Source: Peronospora farinosa (lineage: Eukaryota > Oomycota > Peronosporomycetes > Peronosporales > Peronosporaceae). Taken from it: a stretch of DNA of 64,000 bases. The stretch is from the NCBI GenBank assembly GCA_947646735.1, contig CANTFK010000914.1:50713-114712 (forward strand), in the 5' to 3' direction. A program made the position numbers and the translations under genes. Below, in pieces: positions 43,135-52,938 of the stretch (position 1 is its first letter; each line of letters begins with the position of its first letter). Under the pieces are notes generated by a model. The model made no database searches and had not been told where the DNA came from. It saw only the letters and a list, made by a program, of their open reading frames with translations.

Positions 43135-43773
43135 TGTAACGGGGTTACACGACGGTTGTAGCGTCTTTCCGAGAGTTTACGGTTAAACTCTCCTTTTGTA
43201 TTGCATGAAATGCATTATTATATTCTCGTTAGAGAGGTATTAAGTATGAGCGTTAAGATATGGTATTCGGTAATACCGTATCTTATCGATTGGGATTCGA
43301 TAAATCACTAACGCTGTATTAAGTACATCATACACGGATGTCTGGACGATACACCGTCTAATAGCAAAGTCTGCATATAATAGTTACTATTATAGTAATT
43401 AATCTAGTGTAGTGTACTTAGAGTAGGACTATTCATAAAATCTTAAAGCGTAAATATAATCAGTTCTCCTTTTGAGTTTAAGACCACAAGTCGTTCTGAC
43501 TTGTTCTCTTGTGCACTTCGTGCGTTGGTTCCCTGAACCTTTAAGCTTCTAGCTTGTTCTTGCACTCTGTGCGTTGGTTCTCGAACCTTAAGCTTATTGC
43601 TTGACTGACTAAAGTCTCTTTCCTCGTTCCTTAGAACAGGGTGACTTTAAGTCGTTTAATTAGTTCCTTAGAACTAAGTGGCTTTTAGCCTTAACTCCAT
43701 TTAGTTCTCTAGAACTAAGAGGCTTCCAGACTAAAGTCTTCCTCTGGCTAAAGAGCTGTGCAGCTCCGCTACA
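43135..43773 (+). repeat. 5' LTR of element E
   Basis: TGTAACGGGG...CCGCTACA. It contains the hairpin GATATGGTATT-CGGT-AATACCGTATC (43257-43282) and a downstream region rich in AGGTTC/AAGCTT-type short repeats. Confidence 0.92.
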
Positions 43774-43787
43774 CTTGGTAGCACTAG
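43774..43787 (+). promoter_or_regulatory. Primer-binding site of element E
   Basis: CTTGGTAGCACTAG follows the LTR. TGGTAGCACTAG is complementary to a tRNA 3' end of the form ...CTAGTGCTACCA, two bases after the LTR. The tRNA was not identified. Confidence 0.6.
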
Positions 43788-43833
43788 TAGTCAATCCTAC
43801 ACCTGAGTCTTTAAAGACTGACCCTCTGTGAGG

Positions 43834-44835
43834 ATGGAGAATCAAAATCACCTCTCTGAGGCACAGCGACTCGCCTTAGATAAACTATCGGCGTTTGTCG
43901 GGCCCGATCAAATCGAGGCCCTTTTGGCCCAAGGTCCCGAGGTTCTAAATGCTCGTCTTGAGGCCTTTATGCGTTATGAAGCAACGCTAATCGGGCAGGT
44001 ACATGACCAGGCAGCGTCAGCTGCGCCTACACAGTACATTCCGGTACCTGTTACCGATGCAGAGCCAAAAGCTCGCCCACTTGTTTTGAACATAAAGACC
44101 TTCGAGGGGAAGGAGGGAGAGAATCTTCTTCTCTGGATCCGAGAAGTTGAAATGTCAATGGATGCCGCCATGCTTGTATCAAATAAGCAACGAGTTGGCT
44201 TGGCCATTTCTAAGCTCGGTGGAAGAGCTAGAGAGTGGGCTCTAACGAGCGATGTCTCTGTAAATGCTGCATTTCCCACATGGGAGATGCTTAAAAAGCA
44301 ATTAACCTGTATGTTTGCACCGCCTAATCAGGCTTATCGTGTGCACTCACGCTTCTTAGCTACCCGACAGGGTAAGAAAGAATTGTCGGACTATGTCCAA
44401 GAGTTGAGAACTCTCATTGCTGCTATGTAGCGGGATCCATTGGCAGAGGAAGTCCGAGTAACCATTTTTATGGAAGGACTTCGCACTGGGGTCGTCAGGA
44501 CGGAAGTGATCCGTGTTCAGCCTTCGACTTTCGAAGAGGCAGTAAGCATAGCGTTTAACGCTGAATTTAATTTTAAATCTGCTCGATATGGTCTGCCCTG
44601 GTATCAATCAAATACCTCTAACAGGGCAGAACCCATGGATCTCAGTCAAGCTGAAGAAGCTGAGCTTCAAGCTGCTGAGCAGCAAGGTAACATTCGTAGA
44701 TGTTATATGTGCGGAAGTACTAGGCATCTCCGCCCTAGCTGTCCGTTGCGGAAGCAACGTTCAAATCGGCAAAGTCGAAACCCTGCTCCTAGCCAAAAGG
44801 CGGGCACCGCAGGGGAAAACGTCAACTCCCAGTAG
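43834..44835 (+). pseudogene. Element E gag with one in-frame stop
   Basis: ATG 43834 begins '[20 protein letters not shown]'. A retrotrans_gag core follows ('[20 protein letters not shown]', 'GGRAREWAL', '[20 protein letters not shown]', '[15 protein letters not shown]'). TAG at 44428-44430 interrupts it (probably from CAG), and the same frame goes on with 'EEVRVTIFMEGLRTGVVRTE' to a CCHC knuckle 'CYMCGSTRHLRPSC' and a terminal TAG at 44833-44835. The protease lies in a different frame downstream, as is common for gypsy gag/pol. Confidence 0.87.
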
Positions 44836-44921
44836 GTGCGGGGCGCCCTACTGGGAAAGAACTAAGTTCTGTTGGATCTTTAAGAGGTAAAGGTAAACAG
44901 GGCTTAGCCCCAGTTGCTTCT

Positions 44922-45272
44922 GTGGATGCTCCCATAGAACAAAATTACAAGCCAGGCTTGTTGGTTGTGTCGGCAACCGTGAAGGGTTTTGAGAAACCAT
45001 GGTCAATTTTAATTGACTCAAGGGCGTCAGGGAATTATGTCCGACGTCGTTACCTTGAAGGGAGTCAGCTGTATGCTGAGGCGCTAGAGACGCAAGAGGG
45101 TGACAGTATAACCGTGCGTCTCGCGACCGGTGTACGTGTCACCGTTCCTAAAGTTCCGTTGAACTTAGGTGTAAAGTTTTTAGACTTCAATAGCGTTGAA
45201 CGCTGTCTTGTCCTAGATTTGGACTCGAGATATGATCTCATTCTCGGTATGGCCTGGCTGGAACGCCATTAG
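44922..45272 (+). pseudogene. Element E aspartic protease
   Basis: A retroviral-type protease: 'WSILIDSRASGNYVRRRYL' at the active site, then 'LDLDSRYDLILGMAWLERH'. The catalytic triplet is DSR instead of DSG, and TAG at 45270-45272 replaces a codon just after 'MAWLERH'. An indel between here and 45478 changes frame to the pol body. Confidence 0.82.
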
Positions 45273-45477
45273 CCGTGGATCGATTGGAGATCCAAAACTT
45301 TAGGCGCAACGCGCAATGTTCCTAGTGAAGCTTTGGAGAGTCATGAACCCACCTTCGCTAGGAAACAAAAGTGCTATTGGCGCGAGCCATTAACTGAGTC
45401 AGTTAGTGTGCTGGACATTGGAGTGTATGAGATGATAAACTCCATATGTCAACAATAATAGTGTCGAGCAGAGCTCA

Positions 45478-48400
45478 GTGACACCTAGTGGAACGGCACG
45501 TACTCCGTTGAGTGATACTCAAAGTAATATTGAGACACTGGATGTCGGTAATGACATCGGCTCTCGTATAGAGCAAGTGAAGGTCGATGACCTTGTTAGT
45601 GATAGTAGCTGTAAATGCGATTCACTGGATGTCGGTAATGACATCGGCTCTCGTATAGAGCAAGAGAAGGTCGATGACCTTGTTAGTGATATTGGCTGTA
45701 AATGCGATTTACTGGATGTCGGTAATGACATCGGCTCTCGTATAGAGCAAGTGAAGGTCGATGACCTTGTTAGTGATATTGGCTGTAAATGCGATTCACT
45801 GGATGTCGGTAATGACATCGGCTCTCGTATAGAGCAAGAGAAGGTCGATGACCTTGTTAGTGATATTGGCTGTAAATGCGATTTACTGGATGTCGGTAAT
45901 GACATCGGCTCTCGTATAGAGCAAGTGAAGGTCGATGACCTTGTTAGTGATATTGGCTGTAAATGCGATTCACTGGATGTCGGTAATGACATCGGCTCTC
46001 GTATAGAGCAAGTGAAGGTCGATGACCTTGTTAGTGATATTGGCTGTAAATGCGATTCACTGGATGTCGATAATGACATCGGCTCTCGTATAGAGCAAGT
46101 GAAGGTCGATGACCTTGTTAGTGAACACACTGGTACTAGTGACCCACTGGGTGTCGGTAATGACATCGGCCCTCGCATAGGGCAGGTAAACGACAAGGGG
46201 TCTGTTGACCTTGGGGATGATAATATCCCAAGTACTTTGAAGAGTACGGTCTCGTCAATGAGACGGCAGCGTCGCCAGATGGCGGCTGCGAGACGCAAAG
46301 CGTCTGTTTTATCGCATAGTAATGTCAGTGACCAGTTGTACACCCTGGTCAACGGAGTGACAGGTGATGCAGATGGTGAGGTTGACCTTGAGGCCCTCCC
46401 ATCATTAAATGCTCTCTTAGATCTAGACGAAGTGTCTGTGGATGAATTTCATCAAGCCTTGAAGGCTGGTGCTCTATCCGATATGGTGGTCATTCGACCT
46501 AACCTCGAGCTGAACTCATCCTCGCTTGTCGATGAGACAGTCCTTGAAGATACCAAAGCGGCACTAAGTGCACGTAGTGGGGCATCTATTCTGAAGGACC
46601 CTTCAGACCCCTACTATCCTTTAGTTAAGGAATTCCAGGATGTGGTGTGTCACGATCCACCGTCGGTTCTACCACCTGATAGGGGTGTACGTCATGAGAT
46701 TGACTTGGTTCCTGAAACCAAATACTGTGTAACACGGCAGTGGCCTTTACCCAAAGAACAGTGTGACGTCATTGACGAGTTCTTCCGTGCAAAGCACGCG
46801 GCGGGCATGGTGCGCGAGAGCAAATCTCCACACTCGACACCCACTTTCTGTGTTAAGAAACCGAATGGTAAGTGGCGTATCGTTCATGCTTATAAAAAGC
46901 TCAATGCAGCCACTATACCTGCTCAGACGCCAATACCTAGAAAGGATGTTCTTCAGAACAATATGGTCGGTTGTACCATGTACAGTGCGCTCGACTTAGT
47001 CGATGGTTATTACCAGTTGCTCATGCGAGCTAGTGATATTCCGCTTACTGCTGTTAGTACTCCGAGCGGTATGCTCTGGGAGTGGTTAGTGATGCCCCAG
47101 GGGCTATCTAATGCTCCGGCTACGTTTAACCGTTTGGTGACGCAATTGTTTCGACCCCATCGAAGTTATGCCCAGACGTACTTTGATGACATTTTTGTCC
47201 ATAGTCGAGCTGAACATGGGCGGTCAGATATTGAAAACCATATTGTTCATCTACGAGCTGTGCTCGAATGCATGCGCACTAATAAACTATATGCTAATGC
47301 ATCTAAGTGCATCTTCGGGGCCGAAGAAATTCCCTTTCTAGGGTGCTTCATTGGGAAGCGAGACCTAAGAGCGGATCCCGCCAAGGTCAAAGCCATAGTC
47401 GATTGGCCTGTTCCACAGTCCCAGAAGGACTTGCGTAAATGGCTTGGGCTTGCCAATTACTTACACAAGTACAGCAAGAATTACGCTGATATGGCTCGGC
47501 CATTATCCAATCTCCTTAAGAAAGATGTGGAATGGTGTTGGCATGCCGAACATGAGGATGCTTTTCAAGCGGTGAAGGCTAGCCTTCTTCATGCTCCTAT
47601 TTTGGCTTTTCCAAACCCTGATCGACCGTTTAGCGTAGTCTGTGACGCGTCGGATTTTGCCATTGGCAGTGCTCTGTTACAAACAGATGATGAAGGCCGT
47701 GAGCGTGTGATCGCTTTTGAATCTCGCCAGCTGAAAGCTGCAGAGAAGAACTATCAAGTTCATGACAAAGAGCTACTTGCGATGAAGTATGCCCTGGTCA
47801 AATTTAGAGTTCATCTGCTGGGCTCGAAGCCTTTTGTGATCTATACCGATCATGCGTCGTTACGCACTGCGACTCAGTCGCCGCATCTCTCGCAGAGAAT
47901 GGCCAGATGGCTGTCATTCTTTGCCGAATATAATTTCGAGGTGAAATATAAGCCGGGCAAGCAAAATGCTTTGGCTGATGCGTTGTCACGCAGATCTGAC
48001 TATGAGCTTGCTCATGTTAAGACGTTGTCGTCTTCTATCAGTGATCTCATTCGATCGGCATATGCTAAAGATGATCACTGTATAGCGTTGCTACATGCTC
48101 TTGGCAGTGATGAGTTTAAAGACTCGGACATTAAATTGTCGGCACGATTACGTGCGAGCCTCCATCGATATTCTATCGATAAGGGGCTGTTGTGCTATCG
48201 TACAGATGTGGCGGATCCTCCGCGTATTGTGGTTCCTCACGACGAGAATCTGAAGTATCGTATCCTCTATGAGGTACATGACACCGCCATTGGTGGCCAT
48301 TTGGGTCGTGAAAAGACCTATGGGGTAGTATGCCAACGTTATTGGTGGCCCAAATTATATAAATGGGTGAGCACATATGTGCGTACGTGTGAAACGTGTC

Positions 48401-49179
48401 AACGGGTGAAACCTTCACCCCATTCGGCAGCGCCGCTGGCTAGTTTGCCTATTCCCACTGGGTGCTGGGAGTCCATTAGTATGGACTTTGTATTTGGCCT
48501 ACCGAAAGATTCGCATGGCAATACAGGTATTGTGGTCTTTGTTGACCGCTTGAGCAAGATGGCTCACTTAGCGGCTGTGCCAGACTCGATCGATGGTGTG
48601 GGTACAGCGGAGCTGTTTATCGATCGTGTGTTTCGCCAACACGGCTTGCCAGTGGCAATTGTTTCTGATCGTGATCCTCGTTTTACGAGTAAATTTTGGA
48701 AGTCTGTCTTCCAGGTGCTGGGCACACGTTTGGACATGTCCACAGCGGATCATCCGCAGAACGATGGTCAAACCGAACGCGTAAATCGCGTTGTTGAAGA
48801 CATCCTCCGCAGTGTTTGTGTTGAAACGCCTAAGCGTTGGAGCGCTATGCTCCCTGTTGTTGAGTTTGCACTCAATAACTCCGTGCACTCCTCTACCGGC
48901 TACACTCCGTTCTATGTGAATGGTCTCACACACCCACGCGTTCCGTTAACGCTACCACCAAGTGGTTCAGGTCTTGGTGGGGAAGAGGTTGCCGATCGGC
49001 TTGGTGATGTCAGCCCTAATACTGTTAAGAAGCAGGTAAATGCGTTTCTCGCAGCGCGACTAAATGTCTTACGACATGTGCAAGATGCAATGGCTGATAG
49101 TCAAGATAAACAAAAAGAATATGCAGATGCGAAAGGCAGAGGCTGTATTAATGATTATGAGGTCGGGGACCAAGTCTGA
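45478..49179 (+). CDS. Element E pol: repeat linker, RT, RNase H, integrase
   Basis: 1233 open codons. After the 29-residue repeats and a spacer come the RT motifs '[20 protein letters not shown]', '[20 protein letters not shown]', '[14 protein letters not shown]', '[18 protein letters not shown]', and the catalytic YFDD (47179-47190). RNase H (RT_RNaseH type) follows with '[20 protein letters not shown]', '[20 protein letters not shown]' and '[12 protein letters not shown]'. The integrase has its zinc-binding HHCC part ('[10 protein letters not shown]', 'CETCQRVK') and a DDE core: '[10 protein letters not shown]', '[13 protein letters not shown]' and '[16 protein letters not shown]'. A TGA at 49177-49179 cuts it within the integrase C-terminus. 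Catalytic acids are intact. Confidence 0.92.
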   Translation: MTPSGTARTPLSDTQSNIETLDVGNDIGSRIEQVKVDDLVSDSSCKCDSLDVGNDIGSRIEQEKVDDLVSDIGCKCDLLDVGNDIGSRIEQVKVDDLVSDIGCKCDSLDVGNDIGSRIEQEKVDDLVSDIGCKCDLLDVGNDIGSRIEQVKVDDLVSDIGCKCDSLDVGNDIGSRIEQVKVDDLVSDIGCKCDSLDVDNDIGSRIEQVKVDDLVSEHTGTSDPLGVGNDIGPRIGQVNDKGSVDLGDDNIPSTLKSTVSSMRRQRRQMAAARRKASVLSHSNVSDQLYTLVNGVTGDADGEVDLEALPSLNALLDLDEVSVDEFHQALKAGALSDMVVIRPNLELNSSSLVDETVLEDTKAALSARSGASILKDPSDPYYPLVKEFQDVVCHDPPSVLPPDRGVRHEIDLVPETKYCVTRQWPLPKEQCDVIDEFFRAKHAAGMVRESKSPHSTPTFCVKKPNGKWRIVHAYKKLNAATIPAQTPIPRKDVLQNNMVGCTMYSALDLVDGYYQLLMRASDIPLTAVSTPSGMLWEWLVMPQGLSNAPATFNRLVTQLFRPHRSYAQTYFDDIFVHSRAEHGRSDIENHIVHLRAVLECMRTNKLYANASKCIFGAEEIPFLGCFIGKRDLRADPAKVKAIVDWPVPQSQKDLRKWLGLANYLHKYSKNYADMARPLSNLLKKDVEWCWHAEHEDAFQAVKASLLHAPILAFPNPDRPFSVVCDASDFAIGSALLQTDDEGRERVIAFESRQLKAAEKNYQVHDKELLAMKYALVKFRVHLLGSKPFVIYTDHASLRTATQSPHLSQRMARWLSFFAEYNFEVKYKPGKQNALADALSRRSDYELAHVKTLSSSISDLIRSAYAKDDHCIALLHALGSDEFKDSDIKLSARLRASLHRYSIDKGLLCYRTDVADPPRIVVPHDENLKYRILYEVHDTAIGGHLGREKTYGVVCQRYWWPKLYKWVSTYVRTCETCQRVKPSPHSAAPLASLPIPTGCWESISMDFVFGLPKDSHGNTGIVVFVDRLSKMAHLAAVPDSIDGVGTAELFIDRVFRQHGLPVAIVSDRDPRFTSKFWKSVFQVLGTRLDMSTADHPQNDGQTERVNRVVEDILRSVCVETPKRWSAMLPVVEFALNNSVHSSTGYTPFYVNGLTHPRVPLTLPPSGSGLGGEEVADRLGDVSPNTVKKQVNAFLAARLNVLRHVQDAMADSQDKQKEYADAKGRGCINDYEVGDQV
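45541..46170 (+). repeat. 87-bp tandem repeat in element E polyprotein
   Basis: Copies start at 45541, 45628, 45715, 45802, 45889, 45976 and 46063, with a degenerate eighth at 46150. Each encodes about '[20 protein letters not shown]' plus 'DIGCKCDSL' (29 residues). Copies 1-5 alternate between VKV/CDSL and EKV/CDLL forms, so a 174-bp dimer was itself duplicated. Confidence 0.95.
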
Positions 49180-49806
49180 CTTAATGCTAAAAATCTACCT
49201 ACCAATGTAGTATCCGCTGTCTTTAAGACGAAGTTGCGCCCGCGCTTTATCGGACCCTTTACGGTCATTGCCAAAAAAGTCACAGCGTATACGCTTAACT
49301 TGCCTCTCAAATTGCGTACAAATCCTGTGTTCTATGTTGGCATGCTGAAACCATATCGGGATCCGTCCCAAGTAAACATTAAGGCGCTCGCGCCGAGCCC
49401 ATTGGCATTGTCGCGGGACGAAGCATCTGCACCAACAGGTAAAGCTGACCCTGCATTCGGGTCCGACTCTCTTCCAGGGACTCCAGCCGGGAGTTCATCG
49501 TCTGCCTCTCCTCACGAAGGGACCGCACCTCCTGAACAAGCTCGGCATGAGCTTGTACCGATACACCGGCCTCCTCCTCCTTTGCTCGATGCGCAGGGGA
49601 ACCTGCAGTTCCATGTGGAGCGTCTACTGCAAAAGCGTCGCCGCCATGGTCAAAACCAGTATCTGGTGAAGTGGCGGGGTTATCCCGAATCGTGGAATTC
49701 ATGGGAGTTTGAGACTCCCCTTCGGCAGGACTGCCCGTACGCCGTGGACGTTTTTGAGCGTCGTGCGCAGGGTCTGCCTGTTGGCGCTGACGCTTCTCAC
49801 CAGTAA
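49180..49806 (+). pseudogene. Element E integrase C-terminus with chromodomain
   Basis: The same frame as pol after the TGA: 'LRPRFIGPFTVIAKKVTAYT' (integrase SH3-like end), a Pro/Ser-rich spacer, then the chromodomain 'FHVERLLQKRRRHGQNQYLV' and 'KWRGYPESWNSWEF' (about 49606-49760), which in chromoviruses targets integration to marked chromatin. The last 428 bp overlap an antisense ORF. Confidence 0.88.
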
Positions 49807-50662
49807 TGGTGAGGGTAGGCGGGTTAGCGGCCTCGGGCTGTCGTGAACTCGCGGCTACAGGGGTAGCCGAAACATTGGGCTGCTGGGTAGCAGGCGCATA
49901 ATGCGTTCGTTGGGATTTCAATTTTCCCCGGGCCTTCAATTTAGCGTAATCATAACGCATCTTCCGCTCAAGTCGAACATCTGCCACATCGGCACTTGCC
50001 CGTAGGGCCCACATGCTGCTTAAACGTCGCGCATAATGCGCCCAGCGGCTGAAAGCCGTGTCTTCTTCGTCCTCGGTTTCCCCCGCGAACAGAAGGATGG
50101 GAACACCCTTTATGGGAGGGACTGGCGCACCGCGCACTTGCCTATTAAGGCGTGCCAAGTATTGGCTTTGTGTAGTGATGTGGGGTTCCAGATATCGTTG
50201 TCGAAGTACCGTGCGCGTGGCAACATCCTCAGGTGAAATGGCCTCAGGACCAATGTTCAAACCAGAAAGGGAATGCCCAGATGCTTCCTTTAGGCGCTCT
50301 TCCACTGTAGGTGGCTTGAACCTGTACTGTCGGTGGTCCTGCAGTCTTGTCATATTCTTCATCCGGCGCTTGGCGCCTTCCTCTTGGTCGATGGACCGCT
50401 GTTGCTGCTCGTCGAGTGGGTTAGTAACCGTCGCCGTTGATGATACGTCAGGCGGGTCACGTAACGCTGTTAGCGCATCTGCAGCACCACGCTCCGGGAA
50501 CGGATTCGGTGCATGACGAGTGTCATCTTCACTCGTGAGGGTGGCTAAAGGGGACCCATCGGGTCCCACAAAGACGGTGTCACTTTCGTAATCAACCGCT
50601 TCGTCAAGGTTGTCTTCAATGAGGTCCCGAAGAGTCTTTGACTCATTGCCAGGAGGCTTCAT
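49379..50662 (-). CDS. Antisense ORF of element E (427 codons, unknown)
   Basis: An intact minus-strand frame from ATG 50662 to 49379, occupying the otherwise non-coding space between the pol end and the 3' LTR and overlapping the chromodomain coding sequence by 428 bp. It is hydrophilic. The N-terminal third is acidic ('LRDLIEDNLDEAVDYESDTV'), the middle basic ('RLERKMRYDYAKLKARGKLK'), there is an NLS-like stretch 'GEKRQRQQ..QKRPRR', and near the C-terminus a coiled coil 'VQEVRSLREERQTMNSRLES'. I recognise no family. It is the least damaged frame of the element. Antisense ORFs between pol and the 3' LTR are known in some plant gypsy elements; whether this one is related is unknown. The 3' LTR could supply an antisense promoter. 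Confidence 0.6.
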   Translation of the reverse strand: MKPPGNESKTLRDLIEDNLDEAVDYESDTVFVGPDGSPLATLTSEDDTRHAPNPFPERGAADALTALRDPPDVSSTATVTNPLDEQQQRSIDQEEGAKRRMKNMTRLQDHRQYRFKPPTVEERLKEASGHSLSGLNIGPEAISPEDVATRTVLRQRYLEPHITTQSQYLARLNRQVRGAPVPPIKGVPILLFAGETEDEEDTAFSRWAHYARRLSSMWALRASADVADVRLERKMRYDYAKLKARGKLKSQRTHYAPATQQPNVSATPVAASSRQPEAANPPTLTITGEKRQRQQADPAHDAQKRPRRTGSPAEGESQTPMNSTIRDNPATSPDTGFDHGGDAFAVDAPHGTAGSPAHRAKEEEAGVSVQAHAELVQEVRSLREERQTMNSRLESLEESRTRMQGQLYLLVQMLRPATMPMGSARAP

Positions 50663-50759
50663 GCTATGTGCCGTGAACAAACCGTGAGGTTTTAAGCGTT
50701 CGTTAAAGCACTACCTCTACGAGGATAAATGACGAGTGACATTCTATGGGAATGTCAGT

Positions 50760-50773
50760 CTGGTGGGGGAGGG
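50760..50773 (+). promoter_or_regulatory. Polypurine tract of element E
   Basis: CTGGTGGGGGAGGG directly before the 3' LTR; the purine core (GGTGGGGGAGGG) primes plus-strand synthesis in such elements. Confidence 0.75.
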
Positions 50774-51412
50774 CGTAACGGGGTTACACGACGGTTGTAG
50801 CGTCTTTCCGAGAGTTTACGGTTAAACTCTCCTTTTGTATTGCATGAAATGCATTATTATATTCTCTTTAGAGAGGTATTAAGTATGAGAGTCCAGATAT
50901 GGTATTCGGTAATACCGTATCTTATCGATTGGGATTCGATAAATCGATATCGCTGTACTAAGTACACCATACACAGATGTTTGGACGGCACACCGTCTAA
51001 TAGCAAAGTCTGCATATAATAGTTACTATTATAGTAATTAATCTAGTGTAGTGTACTTAGAGTAGGACTATTCATAAAATCTTAAAGCGTAAATATAATC
51101 AGTTCTCCTTTTGAGTTTAAGACCACAAGTCGTTCTGACTTGTTCTCTTGTGCACTTCGTGCGTTGGTTCCCTGAACCTTTAAGCTTCTAGCTTGTTCTT
51201 GCACTCTGTGCGTTGGTTCTCGAACCTTAAGCTTATTGCTTGACTGACTAAAGTCTCTTTCCTCGTTCCTTAGAACAGGGTGACTTTAAGTCGTTTAATT
51301 AGTTCCTTAGAACTAAGTGGCTTTTAGCCTTAACTCTATTTACTTCTATAGAACTAAGAGGCTTCCAGACTAAAGTCTTCCTCTGGCTAAAGAGCTGTGC
51401 AGCTCCGCTACA
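50774..51412 (+). repeat. 3' LTR of element E
   Basis: 639 bp, the same length as the 5' LTR. The first base has changed (CGTAACGG). It is followed by the CATTG duplication at 51413-51417. Confidence 0.92.
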
Positions 51413-51559
51413 CATTGCCTACGGCTGGCAGCACGTCTATGAACGCCGGACTGCTCTCTCGGTTCTGATATAAATATATCGTAACATGCAGATAGTTGGG
51501 CTTCACGGACGGCTGTGGCCGCTCTGCAATGGAGACGTTTGATGAGCGCCCTCAGTTGG

Positions 51560-52562
51560 AGCTGAATACCTTTTCCAGATCAAAGTTTCACTGGCTTGTA
51601 TCGGGATATGCGCATTTGTGAAAAATCCTGTCCACGCGAATTTGCCAGAGCATTGTGATAATGACGGTCACTGCGAATTCCCAAGTCGTCCTCCAGGCTG
51701 TGGCGAATTGATCCATATCTTCCAAGTACCGGGCTAACAGCTTTGCTGTGACCTGCGGCGAGATGTGTGGTACGATACAGTTTGCGCAGTGCTCGAGCCA
51801 ATCCAGTAGGTGGGTAGGGTGTTGAGGTGTCCCCCGACTGATAAGTCGGGCCCAGATTGCCTGAGCACGGGGACATCCCCAAAAGAGATGCTCCTGGGTC
51901 TTTTTTTGGCCTACACATTCCAAATATGTGCATGATCCGTCCGGGGGCCGGTTTTGGTACTAAAAAGTTTAGCTGTCCGGTGGCGTGTCGATATCGTGTC
52001 CATAGCTGGTATTCCATTACCGCATGGCCGTGATCCCATAGCTGAGCCGGCGTGACATCGAAAGCTGTGCGTTGCCACCGCGTAGTCTGGCTTTTGGTGG
52101 CTAGCCGATCGATGACCAGCTTCAGCGGTGTTGCGAGACCGCGCTTTGTCGCCTGAAAAGCTTGCTTTTTCTGAAAAGTGAATAGTCGATGGTTGGGGAC
52201 CGGTGCGGACCAAGGATAGTGGTGGATCTGTGGGTTGGAAAAAACGACAATCCCATGTCGGCTGAGCTTGCTCCCCGCATGTTGGGTGAGTTCCTGCGAT
52301 TTCTCTTTTACCAGCGGCGGATCGCCGTCGAAAACCCAAGTTATGCCATTATGGCATTGAGTGAGCTCCCAACTCTGGGGGTGAGTAGAGAGAGAAACCC
52401 CGAACCTTGCCTGGTCCGACCAGCTTCCACGAGATGGCTTATCCAGCTGACAAATAAGCAGCTGAACGATTGAAAAAGTAAAATACGTGGCTGTCGCATG
52501 ATCGATCACCCGAAGCAAAAAGGACATACAGGGTCTGAAATCTGATTCCGTCTTAAAGATCG
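51560..52562 (-). pseudogene. Decayed LINE C-terminal fragment
   Basis: Minus-strand frames read 'DGDPPLVKEKSQELTQHAGS', 'QAFQATKRGLATPLKLVIDR', 'AQLWDHGHAVMEYQLWTRYR' and, after a frameshift, 'QKKTQEHLFWGCPRAQAIWA'. These parallel 'QAFRFHKKVLARQLSVLIDR', 'WDHSNGLTPYQVWTGYRVAT' and 'ETIGHLFWDCACAAALW' of LINE F ORF3, so this is the 3' part of a related, older LINE. Its 5' side is also the outer part of inverted-repeat arm 1. Confidence 0.78.
52558..52562. repeat. Target-site duplication of element D (left)
   Basis: GATCG, repeated at 57799-57803. The empty site in arm 2 has a single copy (GAAGATCGAAGT in arm-1 orientation), which confirms the insertion. Confidence 0.95.
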
Positions 52563-52938
52563 TGTAAGAACTATTTGAAGTAGTGGTGCACTTGTGCACG
52601 TAGAGGTAGAAGTAAAAGTGATATATATTAAGCATTAACTTTCCTCGTTCGTTAATACCTACACATGCATGCGAAACCGACTGCAACTATACCATCTATA
52701 GTTCACGTCTATCCCGCTCCGTCCCATCTGTTACGACATCGACAAGACGATGTGGTAATCTCGTCGCCTCGTCCCATATGTCGCAACATCCTGATGGTCC
52801 GACGTGGCGATATCGTCGCCTCGTCCCATCTGTCAGCACGTCAAGTCTGTTTAGTCAATCAGGTACGGTTGTTACTTACCGCGTGACAGGGTATTGCCCT
52901 TGACCTTCACGGCCTATCAACAACAATAGCTTCTAACA
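52563..52938 (-). repeat. 3' LTR of element D
   Basis: Reads TGTTAGAAGC...GTTCTTACA on the minus strand. The polypurine tract GTTGAGGAG lies at 52947-52939. Confidence 0.93.

Larger units (their letters stand above)
43135..51412 (+). mobile_element. Ty3/gypsy chromovirus-like retrotransposon E (8.3 kb)
   Basis: The element has 639-bp LTRs, a perfect CATTG duplication and a primer site just inside the left LTR. Coding order is gag, protease, RT, RNase H, integrase, chromodomain (gypsy order). In addition it has a 7-8 copy 87-bp tandem repeat between protease and RT, and a long antisense ORF between the pol end and the 3' LTR. The LTRs differ at about 2-3% of positions by eye. Stops in gag, after protease and in the integrase tail, plus a mutated protease motif, make this copy inactive on its own. 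Confidence 0.93.

Noticed and set aside
51580..52686. 368-codon minus-strand frame as an intact gene
   Set aside because: It starts inside the LTR of element D and runs through a frameshifted LINE fragment. The similarity to LINE F switches frame near 51920, so it is debris.
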